Below are positions 33,200 to 41,938 of a stretch of DNA of 64,000 nucleotides, piece after piece (the first letter of the stretch is position 1; each line of letters opens with the position of its first letter). The stretch covers positions 204,227-268,226 of the forward strand of contig NZ_JANURN010000003.1 of the NCBI RefSeq assembly GCF_030249855.1, read 5' to 3'. The notes under the pieces are model-generated. The model was not told where the DNA came from, made no database searches, and saw only the letters and a program-made list of their open reading frames with translations. The DNA comes from Helicobacter_B zhangjianzhongii. Lineage in GTDB: Bacteria; Campylobacterota; Campylobacteria; Campylobacterales; Helicobacteraceae. A program made the position numbers and the translations under genes.

Positions 33200-33841
33200 A
33201 TGCTTGTTGCCCCTAGTATTTTATCTGCGGATTTTTTGCGGCTTGGCGAAGAAGTGGATTCTATCTGTCAGGCTAAGGCGGATTATTTACACATTGATGT
33301 GATGGATGGACACTTCGTCCCTAATCTTACCTTTGGACTGCCTATCATCTCTCAAGTCGCCAAGCGCGCGAGTATCCCGCTTGATGTGCATCTAATGGTA
33401 GAAAATGTCGAGTGGTTTGTGGAGTATTTTTTGCCTTTGCGCCCGGAGTTTATAAGCGTGCATATCGAAGCTGTAACGCATTTGCATAGGCTTATCTCTC
33501 ATATCCGCGCAAATGGCGTGCGCCCAGCAGTCGTGCTGAATCCACACACGAGCCAGGAAAGCTTGCGCTATATTTTGCCAGATGTGGATATGGTGCTTTT
33601 AATGAGTGTGAATCCGGGCTTTGGAGGGCAGAGCTTTATCCCAAGTGTGCTTGAAAAAGCCTGCCGACTCAAGGAGTTAATAGAATCCAAAAACCCAAAC
33701 TGCTTGATCGAAGTTGATGGCGGAATCAATGCAGATAATATCAAAAGCCTGCAAGAAGTAGGCGTTGATGTCGCAGTGGCAGGGAGCTATGTGTTTGGCA
33801 GTGATAATTACGCCAAAGCCATAGCATCACTAAAGCCCTAG
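33200..33841 (+). CDS. rpe: Ribulose-phosphate 3-epimerase
   Basis: A 213-residue TIM barrel with all the Rpe signatures: VAPSILSADFLRLGEEV, HIDVMDGHFVPNLTFG, HLMVENVEWF, LLMSVNPGFGGQSFIP and EVDGGINADNIK. It interconverts ribulose-5-phosphate and xylulose-5-phosphate. It is divergent from fbp across 190 bases that hold both promoters, and is followed 13 bases later by the dnaQ-like gene, the same order as in H. pylori. Confidence 0.97.
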   Translation: MLVAPSILSADFLRLGEEVDSICQAKADYLHIDVMDGHFVPNLTFGLPIISQVAKRASIPLDVHLMVENVEWFVEYFLPLRPEFISVHIEAVTHLHRLISHIRANGVRPAVVLNPHTSQESLRYILPDVDMVLLMSVNPGFGGQSFIPSVLEKACRLKELIESKNPNCLIEVDGGINADNIKSLQEVGVDVAVAGSYVFGSDNYAKAIASLKP

Positions 33842-33854
33842 AGAGAGATAGGCT

Positions 33855-34616
33855 TTGAGCAATAATCTCCACGCGCTTGCCAAAACCCTAGACTCAAGGC
33901 TGTGTGAGCGTGCGATAGGATATGATGATATGGAGCATTTGCTAAAAAGCTTTAAAGCAAATGCTCTAGAGCTAGAGCTGCTAAAAGCCCAAGGCTTCCC
34001 ACTAGAATCCAACGCGCAAGCCTACTTCCTCCACACTGCCACCACGCCCTATACTAAGCAGAGATTTTGCTTTGTCGATATAGAGACTACAGGGGCACGC
34101 CCACAAGAATCCCAGATCATAGAAATTGGCGCGATTATGTATGAAAATGGTGAGATTGTGGGGAAGTTTGATGAGTTTATTTACGCACCATTTGTGCCAG
34201 AGTCTATCACGCAAATCACAGGCATTACCGCGCCTATGCTAGAAGATGCGCGCCCAGCCAAAGCAGTGCTACAAGACTTCCGCGCGTTTTTGGGGCAGAG
34301 CGTGTTTGTGGCACACAATGTAGGCTTTGATTATAGTTTCATCAGCCACGAGCTGGAGCATTATGGACTTGGCAGTTTGCTTAATCACCGCTTATGCACA
34401 ATTGACCTAGCGAGAAGAACCATTCTCTCCAAACGCTATTCCTTGCAATATCTCAATGAATTTTTAGGGATCAATACGCCCTCTGCGCACAGAGCCTATG
34501 CCGATGCACTCACTGCTTTAAAAGTCTTTGAAATCGCACATCTCTGCCTACCTAGCTCGATTTATAGCACACAAGATTTACTAGCATTTTCTCGCGCTAA
34601 GCACAAGGCTTTCTAG
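33855..34616 (+). CDS. DnaQ-like 3'-5' exonuclease (DNA polymerase III epsilon-type)
   Basis: A 253-residue DEDDh exonuclease. Motif I is FVDIETTGARPQESQIIEIG, motif II is VAHNVGFDYSFISHEL, motif III is HRAYADALTALKVF, with the catalytic His and Asp. The first 70 residues are a helical extension (HALAKTLDSRL onward). The frame begins with a TTG at 33855; an alternative start further inside is possible. It is probably the proofreading subunit or a relative. It ends 56 bases before cdtA. Confidence 0.85.
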   Translation: MSNNLHALAKTLDSRLCERAIGYDDMEHLLKSFKANALELELLKAQGFPLESNAQAYFLHTATTPYTKQRFCFVDIETTGARPQESQIIEIGAIMYENGEIVGKFDEFIYAPFVPESITQITGITAPMLEDARPAKAVLQDFRAFLGQSVFVAHNVGFDYSFISHELEHYGLGSLLNHRLCTIDLARRTILSKRYSLQYLNEFLGINTPSAHRAYADALTALKVFEIAHLCLPSSIYSTQDLLAFSRAKHKAF

Positions 34617-34638
34617 GTATGGTTTTTGCTTACTTTGC

Positions 34639-34644
34639 TATAAT
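34639..34644 (+). promoter_or_regulatory. Predicted -10 element (TATAAT) of cdtABC
   Basis: Consensus TATAAT 28 bases before the cdtA start, between the dnaQ-like stop and AAGGAG. It gives the toxin operon its own promoter. There is no clear -35 box. Confidence 0.5.
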
Positions 34645-34672
34645 ACACACGACAACACCACAAGGAGCCTAA

Positions 34673-35374
34673 GTGCCGCAATCAATCCTTTCTGCCCTTG
34701 CGCGATTAGTGTCAATAAGCTTTTTAGGTTTATTGATATTGCCATTTGTCATCTTAGGTTGTGCTAGCAATGCTGCAAACCCCTTAGCTGCAAATATCAG
34801 TGGCAACGCCCCACATCAAACCAATGATCCATTAGCCATAGGCACCAAGCCAATCGCCCCAGCAAAGCAAAGGATACCAAGCTTTATCCACAATGCCAAA
34901 TCATCTCTTAGCCCCATTATGGGTGATCCTAGGGATTTTGTCGCTATGCTAAATCAAGGTGCAGGTGTAATCACAATATGGGCTAGCGCACCTGCTAGCT
35001 GGGTGTGGGCGCATTCTGCGGCATTGCATACGCAATTTGGCGATGCGTTTAATTGGATTATGCAGCCCATTGGCGATGGCTTTATCCGCTTTATCAACAA
35101 GCTCACACACACCTGCTTAAATGTTTATGGGCAAGGCGTGATTCACTACCCCTGTGATCCCAAAAACCCCAATCAATTTTTCCGCTTACTTCCTATGCAA
35201 AATGGCGCAGTCGCTATCCAAAGTGCCAGCACTAATCGCTGCTTGCAGACAAGTATGCGCACCAAAGTAAATCACCCACTCGTGCTAAACAAATGCCTAA
35301 AGGTGGCAAACTCCGAACAGCAGTGGTTTATCATCCCGCCTTTTGCTAAACCCACACCAATCCTATATCCATAA
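34673..35374 (+). CDS. cdtA: Cytolethal distending toxin subunit A (lipoprotein lectin)
   Basis: A 233-residue protein starting at GTG 34673, five bases after AAGGAG. The signal peptide ends in a lipobox (FVILGC), so it should be an outer-membrane lipoprotein. The C-terminal domain has ricin-B-like features: CLNVYGQGVIHYPCDPKNPNQFF, SASTNRCLQ and KCLKVANSEQQWF. With CdtC it binds the host cell and delivers CdtB. The three cdt genes are 9-14 bases apart. CdtA varies much among species; the call also rests on the neighbours. Confidence 0.88.
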   Translation: MPQSILSALARLVSISFLGLLILPFVILGCASNAANPLAANISGNAPHQTNDPLAIGTKPIAPAKQRIPSFIHNAKSSLSPIMGDPRDFVAMLNQGAGVITIWASAPASWVWAHSAALHTQFGDAFNWIMQPIGDGFIRFINKLTHTCLNVYGQGVIHYPCDPKNPNQFFRLLPMQNGAVAIQSASTNRCLQTSMRTKVNHPLVLNKCLKVANSEQQWFIIPPFAKPTPILYP

Positions 35375-35388
35375 GTCAAGGAAGCCCT

Positions 35389-36228
35389 ATGTCTTATATA
35401 TCACGCCATCAAATATTGCATAGATTTGTGTTTGTATATAGCACGCTGTGTCTCATCATCGCACACGCTTTAGCCGATATGCGCGACTACAAAATAGGCT
35501 CGTGGAATCTCAATGACACACAAATGCCCATTGAAGAAAAGTGGAACAATACCATCCGCAGTCTCCTTGGCGGAAGCAATGGCGTAGATATTTTGGCACT
35601 ACAAGAAGTGGGCGGTCTCCCCACAAATGTGGATTTTATCAAGACTTTCACCCTACCCTATGCCACCACACTGCCTATCCAAGAGTATCAATGGGATCTA
35701 GGCAAAGGATATGGCAAAGTATTTGTCTATTTTATGCGTGCTGATACAAATATGCGCGGTATCAATCTTGCCATCATCACAAAAAAACGCGCCACTGAGG
35801 TCTTTGCCATTAAGCCAAGCAATAAAATCTCGCTGCCAATGTTAGCAATCGCCTTGAATGATGATGTGTTTATCACAATGGATTCTATCGATAGAAAAGG
35901 AGCAGACACCCCTGCTAATATCGCCAATACATTTGACTACTTCGCCAAACACCCAAGAGCGCAAACGCTGCAGTGGCTTATCCTTGGGAGCTTTAATACC
36001 CACCCACAAGCCCTGCAAGCAGCAATCCCCCCAAGCTTGCAAGAGCGGATCGCTATCATCGCACCATCTGTAGCAACTAGGAAAAATGGTGGAATCCTAG
36101 AATATGCGCTTAGTGGTAATTCTGGGAAGTCTCCCTACCTAGCCCCCACACTCAAAGCCCACCTAGGATATAGCAATGTAAGGCTACAATTTGATTCGGC
36201 TCATATCCCTATAATATTTAGCAAATAA
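35389..36228 (+). CDS. cdtB: CdtB-like subunit lacking several nuclease residues
   Basis: A 279-residue protein with a signal peptide (VFVYSTLCLIIAHALA) and the CdtB/DNase I-like fold: IGSWNLNDTQMPIEEKW, VDILALQEVGGLP, INLAIITKKRATEVF. Typical CdtB has a catalytic His in (N/T)IHAL, Asp in GDFN, Asp in DYA and an Asp-His pair in SDHFPV. Here these read MDSI (His to Asp165), GSFN (Asp to Ser201), EYA (Asp to Glu238) and SAHIPI (Asp to Ala271). Glu73, Asn203 and His272 remain. Loss of DNase activity is expected. The frame is intact, so it may keep another function or be a decaying or second copy. Confidence 0.88.
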   Translation: MSYISRHQILHRFVFVYSTLCLIIAHALADMRDYKIGSWNLNDTQMPIEEKWNNTIRSLLGGSNGVDILALQEVGGLPTNVDFIKTFTLPYATTLPIQEYQWDLGKGYGKVFVYFMRADTNMRGINLAIITKKRATEVFAIKPSNKISLPMLAIALNDDVFITMDSIDRKGADTPANIANTFDYFAKHPRAQTLQWLILGSFNTHPQALQAAIPPSLQERIAIIAPSVATRKNGGILEYALSGNSGKSPYLAPTLKAHLGYSNVRLQFDSAHIPIIFSK

Positions 36229-36237
36229 GGACAATGT

Positions 36238-36786
36238 ATGATCGCTATCAATCATTCTAAACGACTATGGATTCTAGCTAGTATATTCCTTTGCACAGGA
36301 TTCTCTCTAGTCTATGCCAAAAAGCAGCCGCTAATCACCAATCAATCTGTATCTATCCGCGCTATGAGCACAGGAGAATCTCTCTATGCAAGCGGCAGTA
36401 TCGCAGAAGTGAATTGGAATCTTGTAGAAGTAATGCTACCGGGCTATTTAAATAAAAAATTCCCTTTTGGTGCAGTGCAATTCCGCCATATCAGCAAGCA
36501 CGATCAATGCCTTATGAGTGATGGATTCTGGCTTGGTCTTGGAGAATGCTCCACGGTGCGTTTGGGTGATCATCGCACGCTTTTTTCCTTACTGCCAACT
36601 TCTAGTGGCGCACTACAAATCCAATCCATCGCTGCTGAAGGATGCTTAGTTGTAGAATCTAGTGGCAAGAAAATCGCTCAAAGTCTAAGAATCTTACCTT
36701 GCTTTACCGCTGCGCATACGCCGATAGATTTGCGCTGGCTTTGGGTGCTCACGCCACCTCGCATCGACACAAAACTCTCAATGTGA
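36238..36786 (+). CDS. cdtC: Cytolethal distending toxin subunit C
   Basis: A 182-residue secreted protein with signal peptide RLWILASIFLCTGFSLVYA and a ricin-like lectin fold: NWNLVEVMLPGY, VQFRHISKHDQCLM and LLPTSSGALQIQSIAAEGCLVV. CdtC pairs with CdtA to deliver CdtB. It is the last gene of the operon. The following 190 bases to the tRNA-Thr gene contain only the tRNA promoter and no gene. Confidence 0.85.
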   Translation: MIAINHSKRLWILASIFLCTGFSLVYAKKQPLITNQSVSIRAMSTGESLYASGSIAEVNWNLVEVMLPGYLNKKFPFGAVQFRHISKHDQCLMSDGFWLGLGECSTVRLGDHRTLFSLLPTSSGALQIQSIAAEGCLVVESSGKKIAQSLRILPCFTAAHTPIDLRWLWVLTPPRIDTKLSM

Positions 36787-36931
36787 TTTTGCAGCATTTA
36801 TTCACATCAATTAAGCGCGATGCTTTGCGCTTGGTAAAAATCTTTAAATATTGCCTATTGAGAATAAATCCCCCTACATAACTTCAGGCACACAATCCAA
36901 AAAATAATCTAATTTAGACATTAAATATCTC

Positions 36932-36961
36932 TTGACAACAAGGGGTAATTTTATGTATAAT
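36932..36961 (+). promoter_or_regulatory. Strong sigma-70 promoter of the tRNA-tuf operon
   Basis: TTGACA at 36932-36937 and TATAAT at 36956-36961 with an 18-base spacer, 15 bases before the first tRNA. It is the best promoter match in the window, as expected for stable RNA genes. Confidence 0.8.
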
Positions 36962-36976
36962 CCCGATTTTTTTAAT

Positions 36977-37052
36977 GCTGGTTTAGCTCAGTTGGTAGAG
37001 CATCTGCCTTGTAAGCAGAGGGTCGGGGGTTCAAGTCCCTTAACCAGCTCCA
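36977..37052 (+). tRNA. tRNA-Thr (anticodon TGT)
   Basis: 76 bases with a full cloverleaf: acceptor GCTGGTT pairs with AACCAGC, the anticodon loop CTTGTAA has TGT, the T-loop is GTTCAAGTC, and CCA is encoded. First gene of the tRNA-tuf cluster. Confidence 0.97.
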
Positions 37053-37108
37053 TTTTCAAACTCTAACAGACTTTTCTGATTCAGTGTTTGACCAGTTTTT
37101 GCTGATTT

Positions 37109-37193
<85 letters not shown>

Positions 37194-37236
37194 TAGTTTA
37201 AGCATTGTCTTAGATGTGGTTTGTAGGAGCATTTTC

Positions 37237-37313
37237 GCGGGAATAGCTCAGTTGGCTAGAGCATCAGCCTTCCAAGCTGAGGGTCGCGGGTTCGAGCCCC
37301 GTTTCCCGCTCCA
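37237..37313 (+). tRNA. tRNA-Gly (anticodon TCC)
   Basis: 77 bases. Acceptor GCGGGAA pairs with TTCCCGC, the anticodon loop CTTCCAA has TCC, and CCA is encoded. Confidence 0.97.
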
Positions 37314-37365
37314 TACTGGGAGCTGAAGTAATCTTCACTATATAGTCGCTCTCAAGACCATTTAT

Positions 37366-37440
37366 GCCCATATAGCTCAGTGGCAGAGCACTTCCTTGGT
37401 AAGGAAGAGGTCGGCGGTTCAATCCCGCTTATGGGCTCCA
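37366..37440 (+). tRNA. tRNA-Thr (anticodon GGT)
   Basis: 75 bases. Acceptor GCCCATA pairs with TATGGGC, the anticodon loop TTGGTAA has GGT, and CCA is encoded. It precedes tuf, the common Thr-Tyr-Gly-Thr-tuf order. Confidence 0.97.
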
Positions 37441-37493
37441 GTTTTTCTAGCGGTTTTGTTGTAATCTTTATCTTTACATAAAGAAATAAGGAT

Positions 37494-37499
37494 TATAAT
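37494..37499 (+). promoter_or_regulatory. Possible extra promoter -10 (TATAAT) for tuf
   Basis: TATAAT 32 bases before the tuf start, after the last tRNA, with TTTACA 15 bases further upstream. It may boost tuf in addition to the tRNA promoter. Confidence 0.45.
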
Positions 37500-37531
37500 C
37501 AAGGCTTCAAATTCAATTTTAGGAGACTTTT

Positions 37532-38731
37532 ATGGCAAAGGAAAAATTTGTCAAGAATAAGCCCCATGTCAATATTGGGACAATTGGGCATGTTGACCAC
37601 GGTAAAACAACTCTAAGTGCTGCTATATCTGCTGTTCTTGCGACAAAAGGTCTTGCAGAAATGAAAGATTACGACAAAATCGATAACGCTCCTGAGGAGA
37701 GAGAAAGAGGGATTACTATCGCAACTTCTCATATCGAATACGAAACAGAAAATCGCCACTATGCACATGTGGATTGTCCAGGACACGCCGACTATGTAAA
37801 AAATATGATTACAGGTGCGGCACAAATGGATGGGGCTATTCTTGTTGTCTCTGCTGCAGATGGTCCTATGCCACAAACTCGTGAGCATATCTTGCTATCT
37901 CGTCAAGTAGGTGTGCCATATATTGTTGTTTTCTTGAACAAGCAAGATATGGTTGATGATCAAGAATTGCTTGACTTGGTGGAAATGGAGGTTAGAGAGC
38001 TTCTTAGTGCGTATGACTTCCCTGGAGATGATACACCTATCGTAGCTGGATCAGCTCTTAAAGCCCTAGAAGAAGCCAAAGCTGGTAGCGTTGGTGATTG
38101 GGGACAAAAGGTTCTAGATCTTATGGCGAAAGTTGATGAGTATATCCCTACTCCAGAGCGCGATACAGAAAAAACTTTCCTTATGCCAGTAGAGGATGTT
38201 TTTTCAATTGCTGGTCGTGGGACAGTTGTAACCGGCAGGATTGAAAGAGGTGTTGTTAAAGTTGGCGATGAAGTAGAAATCGTTGGCATTCGAGATACAC
38301 AAAAGACAACAGTTACTGGTGTCGAGATGTTTAGAAAAGAGCTAGACAAAGGTGAAGCTGGGGATAATGTTGGTATTCTCTTGAGAGGGACGAAGAAAGA
38401 GGAGGTAGAGAGAGGTATGGTTCTTTGTAAACCCGGTTCCATTACTCCTCATAGCGAATTTGAAGGTGAGATCTATGTCCTATCCAAAGATGAAGGTGGC
38501 AGACATACTCCATTCTTCAATAACTATCGCCCACAATTCTATGTGCGAACGACCGATGTAACAGGTTCTATCAAGTTACCAGATGGTGTAGAAATGGTTA
38601 TGCCTGGCGATAATGTCAAAATCACTGTCGAGCTTATCAGCCCTATCGCACTTGAGCTTGGGACTAAATTTGCCATCCGTGAAGGCGGTAGAACTGTCGG
38701 CGCTGGTGTTGTAAGCAAGATTATCAAGTAA
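37532..38731 (+). CDS. tuf: Elongation factor Tu
   Basis: A 399-residue translation GTPase with GHVDHGKT, DCPGHADYVKNM and NKQDMVD motifs and the full three-domain length. It carries aminoacyl-tRNA to the ribosome. TAGGAGAC precedes ATG 37532. The codon choice is smoother and lower in GC than the repeat-rich region to the left. Downstream follow rpmG, tRNA-Trp, secE and nusG. Confidence 0.99.
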   Translation: MAKEKFVKNKPHVNIGTIGHVDHGKTTLSAAISAVLATKGLAEMKDYDKIDNAPEERERGITIATSHIEYETENRHYAHVDCPGHADYVKNMITGAAQMDGAILVVSAADGPMPQTREHILLSRQVGVPYIVVFLNKQDMVDDQELLDLVEMEVRELLSAYDFPGDDTPIVAGSALKALEEAKAGSVGDWGQKVLDLMAKVDEYIPTPERDTEKTFLMPVEDVFSIAGRGTVVTGRIERGVVKVGDEVEIVGIRDTQKTTVTGVEMFRKELDKGEAGDNVGILLRGTKKEEVERGMVLCKPGSITPHSEFEGEIYVLSKDEGGRHTPFFNNYRPQFYVRTTDVTGSIKLPDGVEMVMPGDNVKITVELISPIALELGTKFAIREGGRTVGAGVVSKIIK

Positions 38732-38745
38732 TCAAGGCTCACAAA

Positions 38746-38916
38746 ATGGCTAAGGGTAATGTGATAAAAATTGGTTTGAAATGTTCGGAATGTGGGGACA
38801 TTAACTACAGCACAACTAAAAATGCTAAAACAAAAACAGAAAAACTGGAGCTCAAGAAGTTCTGCCCTAGGCTTAACAAACACACTATTCACAAAGAAGT
38901 TAAGCTTAAAAGCTAG
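38746..38916 (+). CDS. rpmG: Ribosomal protein L33
   Basis: A 56-codon gene between tuf and tRNA-Trp. The product begins MAKGNVIKIGLKCSECGDIN and has two cysteine pairs (CSEC, and a single FCPRLNKHT later), with the L33 pattern NYSTTKN and a basic C-terminus. It is a component of the large ribosomal subunit. The cluster order tuf-rpmG-tRNA-Trp-secE-nusG supports it. Confidence 0.95.
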   Translation: MAKGNVIKIGLKCSECGDINYSTTKNAKTKTEKLELKKFCPRLNKHTIHKEVKLKS

Positions 38917-38936
38917 AGTTTATCTCTAGCTTTTCT

Positions 38937-39012
38937 AGGTCAGTAGCTCCAATGGTAGAGCGTCGGTCTCCAAAACCGGTTGTTGGGGGTTCGAGTCCCT
39001 CCTGACCTGCCA
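38937..39012 (+). tRNA. tRNA-Trp (anticodon CCA)
   Basis: 76 bases. Acceptor AGGTCAG pairs with CTGACCT, the anticodon loop CTCCAAA has CCA, and terminal CCA is encoded. Its place between rpmG and secE is conserved in many bacteria. Confidence 0.97.
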
Positions 39013-39035
39013 TTAGCAATAATACAAGGCAAGAA

Positions 39036-39221
39036 ATGAAAAAAATAATTACTTACTATAAAGCAGCAAAAGAAGAGCTTCTTAAAGTTGTTTTTCCAAC
39101 AAAAGAACAAATTCGAAATGCTCTAATATCTGTAGTTGTTGTGGTTATTGTGGTTGCTTTGTTTTTGGGTCTAGTCGATCTTATTTTGTTTGCTTCTGTG
39201 TCTAAATTTTTTGGAGATTAG
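39036..39221 (+). CDS. secE: Preprotein translocase subunit SecE
   Basis: A 61-residue short-form SecE with a basic N-terminal part (TYYKAAKEELLKVVFPTKEQIRNA) and a single membrane helix (VVVVIVVALFLGLVDLILF). With SecY and SecG it forms the protein-conducting channel. It sits directly before nusG, the usual pairing. Confidence 0.95.
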   Translation: MKKIITYYKAAKEELLKVVFPTKEQIRNALISVVVVVIVVALFLGLVDLILFASVSKFFGD

Positions 39222-39230
39222 GAGATTTAT

Positions 39231-39761
39231 ATGTCGCTAGGTTGGTATGCTATACAAACATATTCTGGCAGTGAGCAATCAGTAAAAAAAGCCATTGAAA
39301 ATCTTGTTCAAGAGCTTGGTCTCCAAGACAGAGTAAAAGAGGTGGTTGTTCCTACAGAAGACATCTATGAGATGAAAGATGGAGCAAAGAAAATAAGTGC
39401 GAGAAGTATATATCCAGGATATGTATTTATACATGTGGATTTGGATACATCGCTTTGGCATACGATCCAATCCCTTCCTAGGGTCAGCGGTTTCATTGGT
39501 GAGAGCAAGAAGCCAACTCCACTGAGCGAGGCAGATATTACCCATATCCTAGAGAAAAACACAAACCGCGCAGCACCTAAGCCTAAGGTGTCGTTTGACC
39601 CCGGAGAAGTTGTAAGAATCAATGAAGGTCCTTTTGCTAACTTCACTGCAACTGTTGAAGGATACGATATTGAACACAAAAAGCTGAAGCTAAATGTTTC
39701 TATCTTTGGGAGAAATACTCCAATAGAAATCTTGTATTCACAAGTGGAAAAAATAGTTTAA
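39231..39761 (+). CDS. nusG: Transcription elongation/antitermination factor NusG
   Basis: A 176-residue protein with the NGN domain (GWYAIQTYSGSEQSVKKAI) and the C-terminal KOW motif (FDPGEVVRINEGPFANFTATVEGYD). NusG binds RNA polymerase and links it to Rho or the ribosome. It lies 12 bases before rplK. Confidence 0.98.
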   Translation: MSLGWYAIQTYSGSEQSVKKAIENLVQELGLQDRVKEVVVPTEDIYEMKDGAKKISARSIYPGYVFIHVDLDTSLWHTIQSLPRVSGFIGESKKPTPLSEADITHILEKNTNRAAPKPKVSFDPGEVVRINEGPFANFTATVEGYDIEHKKLKLNVSIFGRNTPIEILYSQVEKIV

Positions 39762-39773
39762 GAAAGGTAAAAA

Positions 39774-40199
39774 ATGGCAAAGAAAATAGTAGGTGAATTA
39801 AAACTTCAAATTCCCGCAGGAAAGGCGAATCCATCTCCACCCGTTGGTCCAGCTCTTGGACAAAGGGGGATCAATATTATGGAATTTTGCAAAGCTTTTA
39901 ATGAAAAGACTAAAGACATGGGTGATTTTAACATACCAGTTATCATTACTGTCTATCAGGACAAGAGCTTTACTTTTATCACAAAAAAACCACCCGTAAC
40001 AGATCTTATCAAAAAGGCTTCTGGTATCTCGAAAGGATCCGATAATCCCTTAAAAAATAAGGTTGGTAAGCTCACTTCTAAACAGTTGCAAGATATTGCT
40101 GAGGCAAAAATGGAAGATCTTAACGCTAATGATATAGAAGCGGCTAAAAAAATTGTTGCTGGGTCTGCGCGAAGTATGGGTATAGAAATTGTAGGATAA
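39774..40199 (+). CDS. rplK: Ribosomal protein L11
   Basis: A 141-residue protein with KLQIPAGKANPSPPVGPALGQRGINIMEFC and the C-terminal RNA-binding part ending ARSMGIEIVG. It forms the GTPase-associated centre with 23S rRNA. It is part of the rplKAJL cluster. Confidence 0.98.
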   Translation: MAKKIVGELKLQIPAGKANPSPPVGPALGQRGINIMEFCKAFNEKTKDMGDFNIPVIITVYQDKSFTFITKKPPVTDLIKKASGISKGSDNPLKNKVGKLTSKQLQDIAEAKMEDLNANDIEAAKKIVAGSARSMGIEIVG

Positions 40200-40212
40200 A
40201 TGGAGAATACAG

Positions 40213-40917
40213 ATGAAGAACAAAGTAGCAAAAAGAATCCAAAATTTAACTGAAAAAGTCGATGCCAATAAGTTTTATGATATAGATTTTGGTATTAGCG
40301 TGGTTAAGTCTCTAGCATCGGCTAAATTTGATGAAACAGTCGAGTTGGCTTTACGGCTGGGCGTCGATCCACGCCACGCAGATCAAATGATCCGAGGAGC
40401 AGTTGTTTTACCGCATGGGACAGGCAAGAAAGTTCGTGTTGCCGTATTTGCTAAGGGGACAAAAGCTGATGAAGCTAAAAATGCGGGAGCTGATGTTGTA
40501 GGCGATGATGATCTTGCAGAAGAAATCAAGAATGGCAACATAAACTTTGACATTGTTATTGCAACGCCTGATATGATGGCTCTTGTCGGTAAAGTTGGTA
40601 GAATCTTAGGTCCAAAAGGACTAATGCCAAACCCAAAAACAGGGACTGTTACAATGGATGTAAGCAAAGCAGTTTCTAATGCAAAAAGCGGACAGGTTAA
40701 TTTCCGTGTCGATAAAAAGGGAAATATACACGCACCTATAGGAAAAGTGAGCTTTTCTGAAGATAAAATTAAAGACAATATGCTTGAGCTAGTCAAGACA
40801 ATTAATCGACTCAAACCATCTAGTGCAAAGGGTAAGTTTATCCGTGGTGGAGTGCTATCCCTAACTATGTCCCCTGCTGTCAAGCTTGATGCGCAGATTC
40901 TTATGGATGTAAAGTAG
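40213..40917 (+). CDS. rplA: Ribosomal protein L1
   Basis: A 234-residue protein with the L1 signature (LRLGVDPRHADQMIRGAVVLPHGTGKKVRVAVF) and VGRILGPKGLMPNPKTGTV. It forms the L1 stalk at the E site. In other bacteria it represses translation of its own operon; the site is not evident here. Confidence 0.98.
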   Translation: MKNKVAKRIQNLTEKVDANKFYDIDFGISVVKSLASAKFDETVELALRLGVDPRHADQMIRGAVVLPHGTGKKVRVAVFAKGTKADEAKNAGADVVGDDDLAEEIKNGNINFDIVIATPDMMALVGKVGRILGPKGLMPNPKTGTVTMDVSKAVSNAKSGQVNFRVDKKGNIHAPIGKVSFSEDKIKDNMLELVKTINRLKPSSAKGKFIRGGVLSLTMSPAVKLDAQILMDVK

Positions 40918-40938
40918 CCTTTAATTGATATTTATCTT

Positions 40939-40989
40939 AGACTGATGACTACAAGGGCGCAAGCTTAATATCCAACCTTGTATAAGTCT
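40939..40989 (+). promoter_or_regulatory. rplJ leader hairpin (probable L10 autoregulation site)
   Basis: In the 90-base gap before rplJ, AGACT pairs with AGTCT and, inside it, TACAAGG with CCTTGTA. A structured leader here is the known binding site of L10-L12 in many bacteria. The exact motif was not compared. Confidence 0.5.
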
Positions 40990-41007
40990 TGTCTGAAAGG
41001 AGGAAAT

Positions 41008-41493
41008 ATGACCAAAGTTCAGAAACAAGAAATGGTTGAAACACTAACACAAGAGTTTAGAACTGCTCAAGCTCTGCTTGTGTGTGATTACAAAGGGATT
41101 GGAGTAAAATCCCTAGAAGAGTTGCGCCACAATGCTAGGCAAGCAAATGTTAAAGTCCAAGTCATAAAGAATACCTTGGCTCGCATTGCTCTAAACAATG
41201 CGAATATGCCCGAGCTTGACATTAAAGATACAAATATCTTTATTTGGGGAGAAGATCAAATCTCTTTGGCAAAGATTGCTGTCAAGTTTGCCGAAGCAAA
41301 TGCGGAAAAGTTTGTTATCAAGACTGGTAGTTTTGAAGGACAAAAAGTGGATAAAGACCATATTATATCTGTCTCTAAACTTCCAAGTAGGGAAGAGCTT
41401 ATTGGTATGCTTTTATCTGTTTGGACAGCTCCAGCTCGCTATTTTGCGACAGGGCTAGACAATCTAAGAAAGCAAAAAGAACAAAACTCATAG
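41008..41493 (+). CDS. rplJ: Ribosomal protein L10
   Basis: A 161-residue protein beginning MTKVQKQEMVETLTQEF, with KNTLARIAL in the RNA-binding half and an acidic C-terminal helix that anchors L7/L12. AAAGGAGG lies directly before ATG 41008; ten more upstream codons are open but would overlap that site. Confidence 0.97.
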   Translation: MTKVQKQEMVETLTQEFRTAQALLVCDYKGIGVKSLEELRHNARQANVKVQVIKNTLARIALNNANMPELDIKDTNIFIWGEDQISLAKIAVKFAEANAEKFVIKTGSFEGQKVDKDHIISVSKLPSREELIGMLLSVWTAPARYFATGLDNLRKQKEQNS

Positions 41494-41530
41494 CGTATGC
41501 TATGTAATTTAAAATTTAAAAGGAGCTAAA

Positions 41531-41908
41531 ATGGCTATCACAAAAGAAGATGTGTTGGAATATATCGGCGGACTCTCTGTTCTAGAACTTTCAGAACTTG
41601 TAAAAGCTTTTGAAGAGAAATTTGGCGTTAGTGCTGCGCCAACAGTAGTTGCTGGCGCAGTTGCTGGTGGAGCAGCTGGTGGAGCAGCTGAAGAAAAAAC
41701 TGATTTTAGCGTTGTCCTAGTGGAAGCTGGTGCAAACAAAATCAATGTTATCAAAGTTGTGCGAGAAATCACTGGTCTTGGGCTCAAAGAGGCAAAAGAT
41801 GCGACAGAAAAAACTCCCCACACACTCAAAGAAGGTATCAATAAAGATGATGCTGAAGCGTTTAAGAAAAAACTTGAAGAAGCTGGTGCAAAAGTTGAGA
41901 TTAAATAA
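41531..41908 (+). CDS. rplL: Ribosomal protein L7/L12
   Basis: A 125-residue protein with the Ala/Gly-rich hinge (VVAGAVAGGAAGGAAEEK) and conserved C-terminal domain (KINVIKVVREITGLGLKEAKDATE). It recruits translation factors. It is followed by two strong hairpins before rpoBC. Confidence 0.98.
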   Translation: MAITKEDVLEYIGGLSVLELSELVKAFEEKFGVSAAPTVVAGAVAGGAAGGAAEEKTDFSVVLVEAGANKINVIKVVREITGLGLKEAKDATEKTPHTLKEGINKDDAEAFKKKLEEAGAKVEIK

Positions 41909-41938
41909 TCCTACTACACCCTATTTGTTTGTTGAGTC

